Assembly (NCBI RefSeq): GCF_018283675.1
Contig: NZ_JAGVRK010000001.1
Location: 1,922,001 to 1,986,000, forward strand
Origin: Metabacillus flavus
GTDB lineage: Bacteria > Bacillota > Bacilli > Bacillales > Bacillaceae
Direction: 5' to 3'
Length of the DNA stretch: 64,000 nucleotides
Within the stretch, counting starts at the first letter, position 1. Each line of letters begins with the position of its first letter. Positions 54,479 through 64,000 of this stretch are shown in pieces. The position numbers and the translations under genes were made by a program. The notes beneath the pieces are model-generated. The model saw nothing but the letters and a program-made list of their open reading frames with translations. It searched no databases and had not been told where the DNA came from.

Positions 54479-55524
54479 GCACTCTGCTCCGGCACATTTT
54501 TTCAGGAGTCATTTTTTCCTTGATGCTGTTTATTGCCTTATTCAGTGTCTGGTTTATGAGGTTCCCTCCCGATAATTGGTCCAGCCTATGGGAAAGAGAA
54601 ATTGGAGACCTTCCGTTTATCTTGTTCGCACTGCTGCTTTGCATATTAGTTGGTGCCTGCTATGGACTTTTTTCAGGGTTTGGTCTGAAAAGACAGCTGC
54701 ACATGATGAACTTATATTTACAGGAACTTGAGAGCGGGAAACATACAAACGCCGAATTTGAGAAGCCTTCATTACCTGAGCTGCAGCAAATATGGGATGG
54801 GCTGGGCAGGCTGAACAAACAGCAAACTGAACAAATAAAAATTTTTCAAAAGTCTGCTAATGAAAAAGCTGTTGATCATGAAAAACAGGTACAGGCGATG
54901 GTTTCGCTTGAGCGCCAAAGACTGGCCAGAGAACTGCATGACTCCGTAAGCCAGCAGCTTTTTGCGGCATCCATGCTGATGTCGGCAATCAATGAGGGAG
55001 AAAGCAGTCCTGAAGTGACCCAGAAGCAAATGAAGCTGACAGAGCAAATGATTCATCAATCACAGCTTGAAATGAGGGCCTTGCTCCTGCATCTGCGTCC
55101 GGCCGCACTGAAGGGCAAAACCTTAGAAGAAGGAATTGAAGAGCTTCTTTCAGAGCTCATACATAAAGTCCCAATGACTGTGACGTGGAAACTGGAATCT
55201 TTTACACTCCCTAAAGGGGTGGAGGATCATTTATTCAGAATCCTGCAGGAGTCTGTTTCCAATACATTAAGGCATGCCAAAGCGGACCAGCTTGAGGTGC
55301 TGCTCATCAGCAGGGAGCAGATGGCCATCTTAAGGATAACCGATGACGGCATCGGCTTTAATGTAGAGCAGACAAAAACCGGCTCCTACGGTTTGCAGAA
55401 TATAAAAGAACGGGCAGCAGAACTCGGGGGACTTGTGAAAATTATCAGTTTGCCGAACAAAGGAACACGCTTAGAAGTTAGAATTCCGCTGCTTGAACAG
55501 GAAACAGGAGGAGAGACATTGTGA
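54475..55524 (+). CDS. liaS: Sensor histidine kinase LiaS
   Basis: A 349-residue kinase. It has two transmembrane helices (about 10-28 and 45-65) separated by only a short external loop, as in intramembrane-sensing kinases, then a HAMP-like linker and a HisKA_3 domain with phosphoacceptor His155 in [13 protein letters not shown]. The ATPase domain shows [26 protein letters not shown] (N box) and DDGIGF. It responds to cell-envelope stress, and LiaF keeps it inactive without stress. ATG 54475 overlaps the liaF stop. Confidence 0.93.
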   Translation: MSTLLRHIFSGVIFSLMLFIALFSVWFMRFPPDNWSSLWEREIGDLPFILFALLLCILVGACYGLFSGFGLKRQLHMMNLYLQELESGKHTNAEFEKPSLPELQQIWDGLGRLNKQQTEQIKIFQKSANEKAVDHEKQVQAMVSLERQRLARELHDSVSQQLFAASMLMSAINEGESSPEVTQKQMKLTEQMIHQSQLEMRALLLHLRPAALKGKTLEEGIEELLSELIHKVPMTVTWKLESFTLPKGVEDHLFRILQESVSNTLRHAKADQLEVLLISREQMAILRITDDGIGFNVEQTKTGSYGLQNIKERAAELGGLVKIISLPNKGTRLEVRIPLLEQETGGETL

Positions 55525-56153
55525 TACGCGTTTTATTTGCAGATGATCATGAAATGGTCAGAATTGGGGTTTCATCTTATTTAAATGCTCAGTCGGATAT
55601 TGAAATTGTGGGAGAGGCGGAGGATGGGCTGCAAGCATACGAGCTTGCCCTCAAGCTGAAGCCTGACATTATACTAATGGATCTTGTTATGAAGGAAATG
55701 GACGGGATTGAAGCAACTCGTAAAATTATCGGAGATTGGCCTGAAGCAAAGGTAATCATCGTAACAAGCTTTCTGGATGATGAAAAAGTTTACCCCGCTC
55801 TTCAGGCTGGTGCTGCAAGCTATATGCTGAAAACCTCAAAGGCGAGCGAAATTGCGAGAGCCATCCGCGAAACCCATAAAGGCCAGTCCATCCTTGAACC
55901 GGAGGTAACCGGAAAAATGATGCAGAGAATGAGGCAGCCTCAAGATTCGCACCTTCATGATGGGCTGACAGCCAGAGAGATGGAGATTTTGCTCTTGATG
56001 GCTCAGGGAAAATCAAATCAGGAAATGGCGGATGAGTTATTCATTGCTTTGAAAACGGTAAAGGTCCATGTTAGCAATATCTTAAGCAAGCTGGAAGTCC
56101 ATGATCGCACCCAGGCTGTCATTTACGCATTCAAAAACGAATTGATTCACTAA
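55521..56153 (+). CDS. liaR: Response regulator LiaR
   Basis: A 210-residue NarL/FixJ-type regulator. The receiver has FADDHEMVR near the N-terminus, phosphoacceptor Asp54 in [11 protein letters not shown], and the conserved lysine in MLKTSKA. The output domain (about 145-205) is LuxR-type: [20 protein letters not shown] (start) and [14 protein letters not shown]. The start is GTG 55521, overlapping the liaS stop. It should activate the liaI-liaH promoter. Confidence 0.95.
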   Translation: MIRVLFADDHEMVRIGVSSYLNAQSDIEIVGEAEDGLQAYELALKLKPDIILMDLVMKEMDGIEATRKIIGDWPEAKVIIVTSFLDDEKVYPALQAGAASYMLKTSKASEIARAIRETHKGQSILEPEVTGKMMQRMRQPQDSHLHDGLTAREMEILLLMAQGKSNQEMADELFIALKTVKVHVSNILSKLEVHDRTQAVIYAFKNELIH

Positions 56154-56154
56154 C

Positions 56155-56181
56155 AAATGAGCCCGTTCACAAGGCTCATTT
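56155..56181. terminator. Bidirectional terminator between liaR and the CapA gene
   Basis: AAATGAGCC (56155-56163) pairs with GGCTCATTT (56173-56181). The stop of the minus-strand gene lies within it. Confidence 0.75.
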
Positions 56182-57297
56182 GATTGTTTTCAGAGGGGAG
56201 AGCACATGGTTTTCAATGGACCGGTTGAGCTTCGGATTCACATCCTTCAATATTTTCACCCGATACTTTTCCTTATCTTGATTGGTTACGATTGTGGGAA
56301 TAAATTCAGGATTGCCTACACTTGCCTTTACAGATGTGCCTGAGGATGATTTAGTAAAAGGAATCTGTACAATTCCCCCGATATCTTTATATTCTCCCTG
56401 CTGACCGGACAGAAAGTTGCCTAATGAGTAAACAACAAGGGTTCGTCTCCCATTCTTACCCGCAATCCATTCCATTGGCTGCAGGACATGCGGATGGTGT
56501 CCAATGATGACATCTGTCCCCGCATCAGCCAGGATTGCAGCAATCCTCTCCTGATCCTCGTTCGGAAAACGCTGATATTCCATTCCCCAGTGTACGCTGA
56601 CAATAACAAAATCAGATAAGGGTTTGATTTCTTTTATATCCCTTTTCATTTTTTCAACATCCATTAAATTAACAAGGAAGCGCTTTCCTGAAGGAACCGG
56701 AATTCCGTTTGTTCCATATGTATAGCCCAGAAATCCAAATTTAATTCCATTTTTATTAATCACCCTTGGAGTAAGGGAATCTCTTGTATTTTTATAGGCT
56801 CCAATATAGGTGAGCCCTTTTTTCTCATAGTATGTAATCGCATTATAGATGCCTCCAGGGCCTTTATCAAGTGTATGGTTGTTTGCCATATTCACGATAT
56901 CGATCCCCGCATTTATTAAAGCATCTCCTGCTTCATAAGGCGAATTGAACGATGGGTAGGAGGACACTCCGATTGATGCACCGCCAAGTACTGATTCCTG
57001 ATTGATAAAAGCGAGGTCCGCATCTTTAAAAAAGGAACGAATTTCTTGAAGCATCGGGTTAAAATTGTATTTATTTTGACCTGTAAGGGCATCTGTATAG
57101 ACTTGGCTGTGAACAAGAAAATCACCAGCAGCAGAAAGGAGGGCTTCCGCTTTATAAGGTTTATAGGAGTTGGATAAATGATTGGAGGGGTGTTTCATAA
57201 TGAGGCGCGTCTTCTCACTTTTTCGGTTTACTAACAAGAACGCAGATATCGTCAGGCAAACAACAATAATCAAGCAGGTCATTATGATTTTTTTCAT
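56176..57297 (-). CDS. CapA-family (poly-gamma-glutamate synthesis type) protein
   Basis: A 373-residue protein with an N-terminal signal anchor (about 3-23) and an external calcineurin-like metallophosphoesterase fold of the CapA/PgsA/YwtB family. Metal-site motifs include SAAGDFLVHSQVY (about 55-67), NMANNHTLDKGPGG (about 136-149), VSVHWGMEYQRFPN (about 213) and IIGHHPHVLQP (about 246). No capB, capC or capE genes are near, so a role in polyglutamate synthesis is unproven. CapA-like proteins are common as single genes of unknown function. Confidence 0.85.
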   Translation of the reverse strand: MKKIIMTCLIIVVCLTISAFLLVNRKSEKTRLIMKHPSNHLSNSYKPYKAEALLSAAGDFLVHSQVYTDALTGQNKYNFNPMLQEIRSFFKDADLAFINQESVLGGASIGVSSYPSFNSPYEAGDALINAGIDIVNMANNHTLDKGPGGIYNAITYYEKKGLTYIGAYKNTRDSLTPRVINKNGIKFGFLGYTYGTNGIPVPSGKRFLVNLMDVEKMKRDIKEIKPLSDFVIVSVHWGMEYQRFPNEDQERIAAILADAGTDVIIGHHPHVLQPMEWIAGKNGRRTLVVYSLGNFLSGQQGEYKDIGGIVQIPFTKSSSGTSVKASVGNPEFIPTIVTNQDKEKYRVKILKDVNPKLNRSIENHVLSPLKTIK

Positions 57298-57381
57298 GGC
57301 CTTTATTCCTTATCTTTAATGGATTGCTGAATCTTTGTCTTTTCATCATAGCGGAATATCGATGGAAATAAAAGAGCAGAA

Positions 57382-57407
57382 AAAAGCTGTCCTACTCAAG
57401 GACAGCT
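57382..57407 (-). terminator. Terminator after plsY
   Basis: On the minus strand AGCTGTCCT pairs with AGGACAGCT around TGAGT, followed by TTTTTTCT. Confidence 0.85.
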
Positions 57408-57412
57408 CTGGA

Positions 57413-58006
57413 CTAGACTGCTTTTTTCCCAAAACGGACTTTAGGCTCTGTGCCATTACGGATTCTGCTAATGTTTGCCCGATGCCTGTAAATAACGAAA
57501 AAGGTCATAACGCATGTGATTGCAATCAGCCATACATCTCCAAGTACAACCGAAAAGACAACTGCATACACTCCTGAGAGCATAGAGGATAGGGACACAT
57601 ACTTAGTCAGCAGCAGAAGTATAAAGAAAAATGCGAGCATCGTGATAAAAAGAACAGGAGCGTAGAACAGCAGGACCCCGCCTGACGTCGCCACCGCTTT
57701 TCCGCCTTTAAATTTCGCGAACACAGGGAACATATGGCCTACAACTGCAAATATTCCGGCAAGCAGCGGGTGGAATTCACTTCCGAACCAAAGGGGAACG
57801 GATGCAGCAGCTGTTCCTTTTAAAATATCTGAGAGGGTCACAATCAATCCCGCTTTTACGCCCAGGGTTCTGAACGCATTGGTTCCCCCCAGATTCCCGC
57901 TCCCATGCTCCCGGATATCAATCCCGTATCCGGCTTTCCCAACTACGAGACCTGAAGGAATGGAACCAAGCAAATAAGCAATAATGATAATAAGCGCTAT
58001 AATCAT
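57413..58006 (-). CDS. plsY: Acyl-phosphate:glycerol-3-phosphate acyltransferase
   Basis: A 197-residue membrane enzyme that puts the first acyl chain on glycerol-3-phosphate in phospholipid synthesis. The three conserved cytoplasmic motifs are present: LLGSIPSGL (about 12-20) with [16 protein letters not shown] (about 34-49), [21 protein letters not shown] (about 90-110, shown in part), and the third near [15 protein letters not shown]. It has five predicted helices. yneS is the same gene in B. subtilis, next to yneT and parE. Confidence 0.95.
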   Translation of the reverse strand: MIIALIIIIAYLLGSIPSGLVVGKAGYGIDIREHGSGNLGGTNAFRTLGVKAGLIVTLSDILKGTAAASVPLWFGSEFHPLLAGIFAVVGHMFPVFAKFKGGKAVATSGGVLLFYAPVLFITMLAFFFILLLLTKYVSLSSMLSGVYAVVFSVVLGDVWLIAITCVMTFFVIYRHRANISRIRNGTEPKVRFGKKAV

Positions 58007-58159
58007 GAACGTCCGTACTCCTTTATTTCTAACTATAATTATCTATAGTTTATCATGACAGGAGATATTCAACTAGCATCCAGTTAAAATCTTCTTTACC
58101 TATAAATTTGCCTAAAGTCCGGAATCTTCTATACAATAAAAGAAAAGGAGTGAGCTGAC

Positions 58160-58570
58160 ATGATTGAAAATCCTTCAAGAGACGAGATTCGCAAGATATT
58201 AAAGACAAGCAAACGAATTGCAGTTGTAGGGCTTTCATCAGATCCTAATCGAACCTCCTATATGGTCAGCAAAGCGATGCAAGCAGCCGGCTATGAAATA
58301 ATCCCGGTTAACCCTGCAATCGATGAAGCTCTTGGCGTAAAAGCGGTACCTGATCTAAAAAGCATTAAAGGACCGGTAGATATTGTGAATGTATTCCGAA
58401 GATCCGAATTTCTGCCAGACGCTGCGGAGGATTTTTTGAAGATTGATGCAAAGGTTTTCTGGTCCCAGCTTGGTGTTGCACATGAAGAAACTTATCATAT
58501 GCTTAAAGAAAAAGGATATACGGTCATCATGGACCGCTGCATTAAAGTTGAACATGCGTTGACTAAATAA
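58160..58570 (+). CDS. yneT: CoA-binding domain protein YneT
   Basis: A 136-residue single-domain Rossmann protein of the CoA_binding_2 family. KRIAVVGLSSDPNRTSYMVS (about 14-33) is the nucleotide-binding loop and GYEIIPVNP (about 40-48) the following strand. The C-terminal MDRCIKVEHAL is conserved. The ligand is thought to be CoA, and the function is unknown. The ATG follows AAAGGAG. It lies divergently next to plsY, as in B. subtilis. Confidence 0.92.
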   Translation: MIENPSRDEIRKILKTSKRIAVVGLSSDPNRTSYMVSKAMQAAGYEIIPVNPAIDEALGVKAVPDLKSIKGPVDIVNVFRRSEFLPDAAEDFLKIDAKVFWSQLGVAHEETYHMLKEKGYTVIMDRCIKVEHALTK

Positions 58571-58613
58571 GAAAGTCCGGCCCTCCAATGGAGCGGCCTT
58601 CTTTCCATTCTTT
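58569..58613 (+). terminator. Possible terminator after yneT
   Basis: AAGAAAG/CTTCTTT and GGCC/GGCC segments pair imperfectly around CTCCAATGGAG, ending in TTCTTTCC. Confidence 0.45.
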
Positions 58614-58848
58614 TCTCAGATTCTTTCCCTATACCTGCATTCCGCCATTAAAGCTGCAGCAAATTCCCTCATAAAACTGATCCATTTTCTACACTTTTTC
58701 AAGAAAATTCACCGTTCCTGACAAATTTAGGTTTGCGAAATACAGCGGAAAAGATAAAATAGTGCTTGGACACATTCCTTTCATGTAAATTTTTCTAATT
58801 AATAAAGGGATGAAATAAAGCGATGATTCATGCTCAGCAGGGCATACC

Positions 58849-58878
58849 TTGTCTTAAGCGGGGATCATGCGATACAAT
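58849..58878 (+). promoter_or_regulatory. SigA promoter of parEC
   Basis: TTGTCT (58849-58854), an 18-base spacer and TACAAT (58873-58878), 62 bases before parE. A second candidate, TTGCGA-16-TAAAAT, lies near 58733-58760. The rest of the 370-bp yneT-parE gap shows no gene. Confidence 0.6.
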
Positions 58879-58940
58879 ATAGAAACACACGTTCTCGTAA
58901 AGAGAGAAAGATAGCGGATGGTTGAAAGGAGTACAAGTCT

Positions 58941-60905
58941 TTGGTTAAGCAGCAATTTGACTACAACGATGATGCTATACAAGTGCTGGAAGGGCTGGAT
59001 GCAGTCAGAAAACGGCCGGGAATGTATATTGGAAGCACAGATAGCAGAGGGCTTCATCATCTTGTTTATGAAATCGTAGATAACTCAGTGGATGAGGCCT
59101 TAGCAGGCTTTGGGGATGAAATCACCGTCATCATCCACAAGGATAATAGCATATCCGTTAAAGATAAAGGACGGGGGATGCCTACCGGAATGCACAAAAT
59201 GGGAAAACCCACTCCGGAGGTCATTTTAACGGTTCTTCATGCCGGCGGTAAGTTTGGCCAGGGAGGCTATAAAACGAGCGGCGGACTTCACGGTGTTGGA
59301 GCATCCGTTGTGAACGCTCTGTCTGAATGGCTGACTGTCACCATTTGCCGGGACGGTTTTATTTATGAACAGCGTTTTGAAAACGGCGGCAAGCCTGTCA
59401 CTACCCTGGAGAAAAAGGGTAAAACGAATAAAACCGGTACAACGATCCACTTCAAGCCGGACCCGATTATATTCAGTGCAACCGTCTATAATTTTGAAAC
59501 TCTAAGCGAACGCTTAAGAGAATCTGCCTTTTTGCTGAAAGGGTTTAAAATTCAGCTGAAGGATGAGCGGGATCAGCTGGAGGAAACGTACTTTTATGAA
59601 ACCGGAATTGAAGCCTTTGTGGAATATCTGAATGAAGAGAAAGACTCGCTCAATCCGGTGGTGTCCTTTGAGGGATCTCAAAACGGAATCGAAGCAGAGT
59701 TTGCCTTCCAGTTTAACGATGGATACTCCGAAAATATTTTATCATTTGTCAACAATGTACGGACAAAAGACGGCGGCACACATGAAGCAGGAGCCAAGAC
59801 TGCCATGACCCGGGCATTCAACGAGTATGCCAGAAAAGCAGGGCTCTTAAAAGAGAAGGATAAAAACCTTGAAGGATCTGACATCCGGGAAGGTTTATCC
59901 GCGATCGTTTCTGTCAGAATTCCAGAAGAGCTTTTGCAATTTGAAGGCCAAACAAAGGGCAAGCTTGGTACGAGCGAAGCAAGGTCAGCTGTTGACGCCA
60001 TTGTTTCTGAGCATCTGGCCTATTTCTTTGAGGAAAACCCGGAAACGAGCACCCTGCTCGTCCGTAAATCCATTAAAGCTTACCAGGCAAGGGAAGCAGC
60101 CCGTAAAGCACGGGAAGAGGCAAGAAGCGGGAAGAAAAGAAAGCGTTCTGAAACAAATTTAAGCGGAAAACTGACACCAGCACAGTCCCGAAATCCGCAG
60201 AGGAATGAGCTTTACCTCGTGGAGGGGGATTCAGCCGGCGGCTCTGCGAAACAAGGACGAGACCGCAAGTTCCAGGCTGTTCTTCCTTTGAGAGGAAAAG
60301 TCATCAATACGGAAAAGGCGAAGCTTCAGGATATTTTTAAAAATGAAGAAATCAATACGATTATTCATGCCATTGGAGGCGGCGTCGGTGCCGAATTCAT
60401 GGTTGAAGACATTAATTACGATAAAGTAGTCATCATGACAGATGCCGATACTGACGGAGCGCATATCCAAGTGCTTCTTCTCACCTTTTTCTACCGGTAT
60501 ATGAAACCGCTGATAGAAGCCGGGAAGGTTTTTATCGCGCTGCCTCCGCTTTACAAGGTGAGCAAAGGGACCGGCAGAAAAGAAATAGCTGAATATGCAT
60601 GGTCAGATGAAGAGCTTAAAGTGGTTCAAAAGAAAGTTGGCCGGGGAACTATCATCCAGCGTTATAAAGGTCTTGGCGAAATGAACGCTGACCAGCTGTG
60701 GGAAACGACGATGAACCCTGAAACACGGACCCTCATCCGGGTGAGAATCGATGATGCAGCAAGAGCCGAGCGCCGTGTCACGACCTTAATGGGTGATAAA
60801 GTTGAACCGCGCAGAAAATGGATTGAGCGCAATGTAGCGTTTGGCCTGGAAGATGAAAGCAATATTTTGGAAAATGAAAATTTGTCGGTCGCAGAGGAGG
60901 ATTAA
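58941..60905 (+). CDS. parE: DNA topoisomerase IV subunit B
   Basis: A 654-residue GHKL ATPase subunit that, with ParC, unlinks daughter chromosomes. Motifs are RKRPGMYIGSTDSRGLHHLV (about 24), EIVDNSVDEALAG (about 48), GRGMPTGMH, GGLHGVGASVVNALSEWL (about 113) and the TOPRIM parts EGDSAGGSAKQGRDR (about 432) and DADTDGAH (about 505). The start is TTG 58941 after AAAGGAG. It ends four bases before parC, whose presence makes this ParE and not GyrB. Confidence 0.95.
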   Translation: MVKQQFDYNDDAIQVLEGLDAVRKRPGMYIGSTDSRGLHHLVYEIVDNSVDEALAGFGDEITVIIHKDNSISVKDKGRGMPTGMHKMGKPTPEVILTVLHAGGKFGQGGYKTSGGLHGVGASVVNALSEWLTVTICRDGFIYEQRFENGGKPVTTLEKKGKTNKTGTTIHFKPDPIIFSATVYNFETLSERLRESAFLLKGFKIQLKDERDQLEETYFYETGIEAFVEYLNEEKDSLNPVVSFEGSQNGIEAEFAFQFNDGYSENILSFVNNVRTKDGGTHEAGAKTAMTRAFNEYARKAGLLKEKDKNLEGSDIREGLSAIVSVRIPEELLQFEGQTKGKLGTSEARSAVDAIVSEHLAYFFEENPETSTLLVRKSIKAYQAREAARKAREEARSGKKRKRSETNLSGKLTPAQSRNPQRNELYLVEGDSAGGSAKQGRDRKFQAVLPLRGKVINTEKAKLQDIFKNEEINTIIHAIGGGVGAEFMVEDINYDKVVIMTDADTDGAHIQVLLLTFFYRYMKPLIEAGKVFIALPPLYKVSKGTGRKEIAEYAWSDEELKVVQKKVGRGTIIQRYKGLGEMNADQLWETTMNPETRTLIRVRIDDAARAERRVTTLMGDKVEPRRKWIERNVAFGLEDESNILENENLSVAEED

Positions 60906-60908
60906 TCT

Positions 60909-63341
60909 ATGGCGCAAACAGAAAAATTTCATGACTTGCCATTAGAAGAAGTATTAGGCGACCGTTTCGGACGTTACAGTAAATACATTATTCAGGACCG
61001 TGCCCTGCCGGATGCCAGGGATGGATTAAAGCCGGTCCAAAGAAGAATCCTTTATGCCATGTATGCAGAAGGTAACACCCAGGAAAAAGGCTTCAGAAAA
61101 TCAGCTAAAACCGTCGGTAATGTCATCGGGAACTACCATCCGCATGGAGACTCCTCTGTTTATGAGGCTATGGTGCGGATGAGCCAGGACTGGAAAGTGC
61201 GCAACCTGCTTGTAGAGATGCATGGAAACAACGGAAGTGTGGACGGTGACCCGCCCGCAGCGATGCGTTATACGGAAGCCCGTCTTTCTGCAATCGCTTC
61301 TGAGCTTTTAAGAGACATTGACAAAGAAACGGTAGAATTTATTCCAAACTTTGATGATACAAGTGCAGAGCCTGTCGTTCTCCCTGCGAAATACCCGAAC
61401 CTTCTTGTTAACGGTTCAACCGGAATTTCAGCTGGTTATGCAACGGAGATTCCACCTCATCATTTAGGAGAAGTCATAGATGGTGTCATCAAACGGATCG
61501 ATCATCCGGACTGTACCGTTGACGATTTAATGGAAGTCGTTAAGGGGCCGGATTTTCCTACAGGCGGTATCATTCAGGGCATTGAGGGCATTAAAAAAGC
61601 CTATGAAACAGGAAAAGGCAAAATCATCATCCGCAGCAAAGCAGAAATAGAGAACCTAAAGGGCGGCCGGCAGCAAATTGTGATCACAGAAATCCCCTAC
61701 GAGGTTAACAAAGCGAATCTTGTCAAGAAAATGGATGAATTCCGGATTGAACGGAAAGTGGAAGGCATCTCCGAGGTTCGCGATGAAACCGACCGTACGG
61801 GACTGCGTGTTGTGGTTGAACTCAAAAAAGATGCAAATGCAGCTGGCGTCCTGAACTATCTATATAAAAACAGCGACCTCCAAATCCCGTATAATTTTAA
61901 TATGGTCGCAATAGCGGGACGCAGACCAACGCTCATGACGCTTCCTTCCATCCTGGATGCCTACATCACCCACCAGAAGGAAGTCATTACAAACCGGTCT
62001 GTGTATGAGCTGAGGAAAGCAAAAGAGCGCCATCACATCGTGGATGGCCTTATAAAGGCTCTTTCTATCCTGGATCAGGTCATTTCGGTTATCCGTGCCT
62101 CAACGGATAAAAAGAATGCAAAAGAAAATCTGATTTCTTCCTTCGGATTTACCGAGCCTCAGGCTGAAGCCATTGTAACCTTGCAGCTATACCGTCTGAC
62201 CAATACAGACATTACCGCTCTAAGGGAAGAAGCGAGTGAGCTTGACCGCAAAATCCTTGAACTTGAAGGGATCTTGAATAATGAGAAAACATTATTCCAA
62301 GTAATCAAGAACGACTTGAAAAAACTGAAAAAAACCTATCAGGATGATCGCAGATCCATTATTGAAGCAGAAATTGAAGAGATTAAAATCAATCTTGAAG
62401 TGATGGTTGCGTCTGAAGATGTAATCGTAACCGTGACAAAGGATGGCTATATCAAGCGGACGAGCCAGCGTTCCTTCTCCGCTTCAAGCGGCCAGGAATT
62501 CGGCATGAAAGAAAAAGACAGGCTGATTTCCCAGCTGGAGATGAATACGAAGGATGTTCTGCTCCTCTTTACTAACAAAGGCAGCTACCTGTACTGTCCT
62601 GTTCATACTCTGCCTGATATCCGCTGGAAAGACATGGGTCAGCATATCGCCAATATCATACCGATTGACCGGAACGAATGCATTCTTAAGGCCATACCGG
62701 TTAAAGAATTCACGGAGCACCATTACTTGCTGTTCATCACGAAGAACGGCATGGTGAAAAGAACTGAGCTTACGGCTTATAAGGCGCAGCGTTATTCAAA
62801 ACCGCTAGTTGCCCTCAACTTAAAAGAAGACGACGAGCTGATCGATCTGCACTTAACTGGTGGACAATCCGAATTATTCCTCACCACACACCTTGGATAC
62901 GGTCTATGGTTTGGGGAAGAGGAAGTAAGTTTAGTAGGTGCGAGGGCAGCAGGAGTGAAAGGAATCAGCCTGAAGCCGGACGATTTCGTCATCAGCGGTC
63001 AGATCTTCGAGAAAAACACGGCTCCTTCCATACTGATTGTGACGCAAAGAGGCGCTGTAAAACGAATGGATCTGACTGCAGAATTTGAGCGGACTTCCCG
63101 GGCTAAGCGCGGCCTGATTATGCTTAGAGAGCTAAAAAAGAACCCTCATCGCCTGATGGGATCCTTCCTGACGAATAAAGATGTGATGATTTACCTGAAA
63201 ACCGCAAAAGGACTTGTTGAGTCCGTGCGCTCCAGCTCTTACCGAAACAATGACCGCTACAGCAATGGTTCGTTTGCTGTGGATGAGCACGAAGCCGGCA
63301 ATGTTACAGAAATTTGGACAAACGGCTGGATAACAGAATAG
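60909..63341 (+). CDS. parC: DNA topoisomerase IV subunit A
   Basis: An 810-residue DNA-breaking subunit. The active-site tyrosine is in [11 protein letters not shown] (about 121). The quinolone-resistance region is [17 protein letters not shown], with Ser and Glu as in sensitive enzymes, so no resistance change is visible there. The C-terminal beta-pinwheel (about 500-805) lacks the GyrA-box, supporting ParC over GyrA. The ATG follows GAGGAGG. A terminator closes the parEC operon. Confidence 0.96.
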   Translation: MAQTEKFHDLPLEEVLGDRFGRYSKYIIQDRALPDARDGLKPVQRRILYAMYAEGNTQEKGFRKSAKTVGNVIGNYHPHGDSSVYEAMVRMSQDWKVRNLLVEMHGNNGSVDGDPPAAMRYTEARLSAIASELLRDIDKETVEFIPNFDDTSAEPVVLPAKYPNLLVNGSTGISAGYATEIPPHHLGEVIDGVIKRIDHPDCTVDDLMEVVKGPDFPTGGIIQGIEGIKKAYETGKGKIIIRSKAEIENLKGGRQQIVITEIPYEVNKANLVKKMDEFRIERKVEGISEVRDETDRTGLRVVVELKKDANAAGVLNYLYKNSDLQIPYNFNMVAIAGRRPTLMTLPSILDAYITHQKEVITNRSVYELRKAKERHHIVDGLIKALSILDQVISVIRASTDKKNAKENLISSFGFTEPQAEAIVTLQLYRLTNTDITALREEASELDRKILELEGILNNEKTLFQVIKNDLKKLKKTYQDDRRSIIEAEIEEIKINLEVMVASEDVIVTVTKDGYIKRTSQRSFSASSGQEFGMKEKDRLISQLEMNTKDVLLLFTNKGSYLYCPVHTLPDIRWKDMGQHIANIIPIDRNECILKAIPVKEFTEHHYLLFITKNGMVKRTELTAYKAQRYSKPLVALNLKEDDELIDLHLTGGQSELFLTTHLGYGLWFGEEEVSLVGARAAGVKGISLKPDDFVISGQIFEKNTAPSILIVTQRGAVKRMDLTAEFERTSRAKRGLIMLRELKKNPHRLMGSFLTNKDVMIYLKTAKGLVESVRSSSYRNNDRYSNGSFAVDEHEAGNVTEIWTNGWITE

Positions 63342-63351
63342 ATACCGAATG

Positions 63352-63378
63352 CCTGAGAGACTGAATCTCAGGTTTTTC
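63352..63378 (+). terminator. Terminator after parC
   Basis: CCTGAGA (63352-63358) pairs with TCTCAGG (63366-63372), followed by TTTTTC. Confidence 0.85.
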
Positions 63379-63446
63379 TTTTTGCTGAAGTTTTCTTCCT
63401 TGGCCGCAAGGGAATAAATGGAGAAGAACAATAGGGAGGGAACGAT

Positions 63447-63818
63447 ATGAATCGAATTCATGCGTGCGACAAAAACTCAAAAAACTGTGTTTCTACTTTT
63501 AATCAGGAGAAGCCTCAGCAAATTCGTCCGGCTTCATACATCCTATCAGAAGGAGAGGCCATGGCAATTATGAAGGACCTGTTAACGTCCATGGACCGGG
63601 TATCGGTAGAAGAAGAGGATACGGTATACATACGCTGCATTTTCCAGACAAAATGGCTAAGGTTTAAGGATGATGTAGAAATTTGGTTTGATTCGGAAAA
63701 CAAAAAGGTTCATATCAAATCGTCATCGAGAATGGGGTATTCAGACTTTGGAGTGAATCGGAGGAGAGCGGAGCGGATTTTGCAGAGCTTTCAAGAAAAA
63801 GAAAAGCAGCACGTTTAA
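63447..63818 (+). CDS. DUF1499 family protein
   Basis: A 123-residue protein. The segment VYIRCIFQTKWLRFKDDVEI (about 69-88), followed by FDSENKKVHIKSSSRMGYSD and FGVNRRRAE, is the DUF1499 pattern of bacilli. It has no signal peptide. The function is unknown. The ATG is preceded by AGGGAGG. It lies in its own unit after parC. A hairpin GCACG/CGTGC at the stop may act as a terminator for it and for the converging small gene. Confidence 0.82.
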   Translation: MNRIHACDKNSKNCVSTFNQEKPQQIRPASYILSEGEAMAIMKDLLTSMDRVSVEEEDTVYIRCIFQTKWLRFKDDVEIWFDSENKKVHIKSSSRMGYSDFGVNRRRAERILQSFQEKEKQHV

Positions 63819-63828
63819 CGTGCCGCTC
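63807..63828. terminator. Possible bidirectional terminator at 63.8 kb
   Basis: GC-A-GCACG pairs with CGTGC-C-GC around TTTAA, with T-rich sequence on both sides. The stop of the DUF1499 gene is in the loop. Confidence 0.5.
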
Positions 63829-63840
63829 TTCCTTTAAAGA

Positions 63841-63957
63841 TTATTTGTCTGAAAATAGATTCATAAACGCGTGTATGATTTCGTTTCCTTGATAAAACAG
63901 CAGTGTAGCAGCTGTTAAGGAAAATCCGGAAACCATGATTGCTCTTAACCAGAACAT
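63841..63957 (-). CDS. Small single-pass membrane protein
   Basis: A 38-residue protein: MFWLRAIMVSGFSLTAATLL followed by FYQGNEIIHAFMNLF. It has one hydrophobic helix (about 5-22) and an amphipathic C-terminal part. The ATG follows AGGGGGC at good spacing, and it converges on the DUF1499 gene with a shared hairpin. I do not recognise it, and genes this short are easy to overcall. Confidence 0.55.
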   Translation of the reverse strand: MFWLRAIMVSGFSLTAATLLFYQGNEIIHAFMNLFSDK

Positions 63958-64000
63958 TCGGTTTGCCCCCTTTACATAGATTTTTGCCTATGCATGAATG

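Noticed and set aside
61130-61180. Quinolone-resistance mutation in parC
   Set aside because: The GDSSVYEA segment has the residues usual in sensitive enzymes.

Overview
The window is chromosomal backbone of an endospore-forming member of the Bacillaceae. The evidence is the spore genes (spoVS, cotE, spoVK, cotM, sspP, sspO, sspN, tlp, sirA, a gerPA-like gene), many TTG/GTG starts behind strong AGGAGG-type ribosome binding sites, and gene order that largely follows the 1.76-1.94 Mb part of Bacillus subtilis, with known y-genes in their expected places. It is not B. subtilis itself: several blocks are missing or added, and Metabacillus-like genera are plausible. I see no rRNA, tRNA, CRISPR array or prophage.

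Layout. 1-20.5 kb: tail of spoVS, an M19 dipeptidase, korAB, the threonine catabolic pair tdh-kbl, miaB-ricA, cotE, mutSL, ymaF, miaA-hfq and spoVK, then a sugar-type ABC importer without its own ATPase. 20.5-26 kb: a TRIC-type channel gene, hflX-ynbB and the glnRA operon with its two operator sites. 26-33.7 kb (accessory): a TnpB remnant, a MarR-nitroreductase-monooxygenase operon, cysJ and cysI separated by a MITE-like repeat, and a CorA-like membrane protein. 33.8-50.5 kb: the lexA/yneA/yneB SOS locus, ynzC, tkt, sirA, yneF, a Spo0E-family phosphatase, the ccdA-yneI-ccdC cytochrome c maturation cluster, a run of small spore genes, aconitase, yneN, sspN-tlp and yneP-yneQ-yneR. 50.5-57.3 kb (accessory): a DUF4397 surface protein with a class D/F-type sortase, a liaIHFSR-like envelope-stress operon and a CapA-family protein. 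57.4-64 kb: plsY, yneT, parE-parC, a DUF1499 gene and a small membrane protein.

How genes work together. tdh and kbl turn threonine into glycine and acetyl-CoA. GlnR represses glnRA through two boxes over the promoter. LexA controls the division inhibitor yneA through three boxes. Spo0A probably drives sirA, which stops DNA replication at sporulation. CcdA, YneN and CcdC serve extracytoplasmic thiol and cytochrome chemistry. The Lia-like two-component system probably senses envelope damage and induces a PspA/LiaH protein.

The most unusual points are: (1) a liaF-like gene whose only well-placed start codon is ATT; (2) a sortase that appears to carry a lipoprotein signal peptide, overlapping the gene of its probable substrate, with near-identical 28-bp repeats on both sides of the pair; (3) a 21-bp tandem array between ricA and cotE; (4) MITE-like elements with terminal inverted repeats, one inside cysJI; (5) small genes that are easy to miss (Spo0E-like, DUF2639, sspP, sspO, FbpA-like); and (6) an sspN ribosome binding site held in a hairpin.
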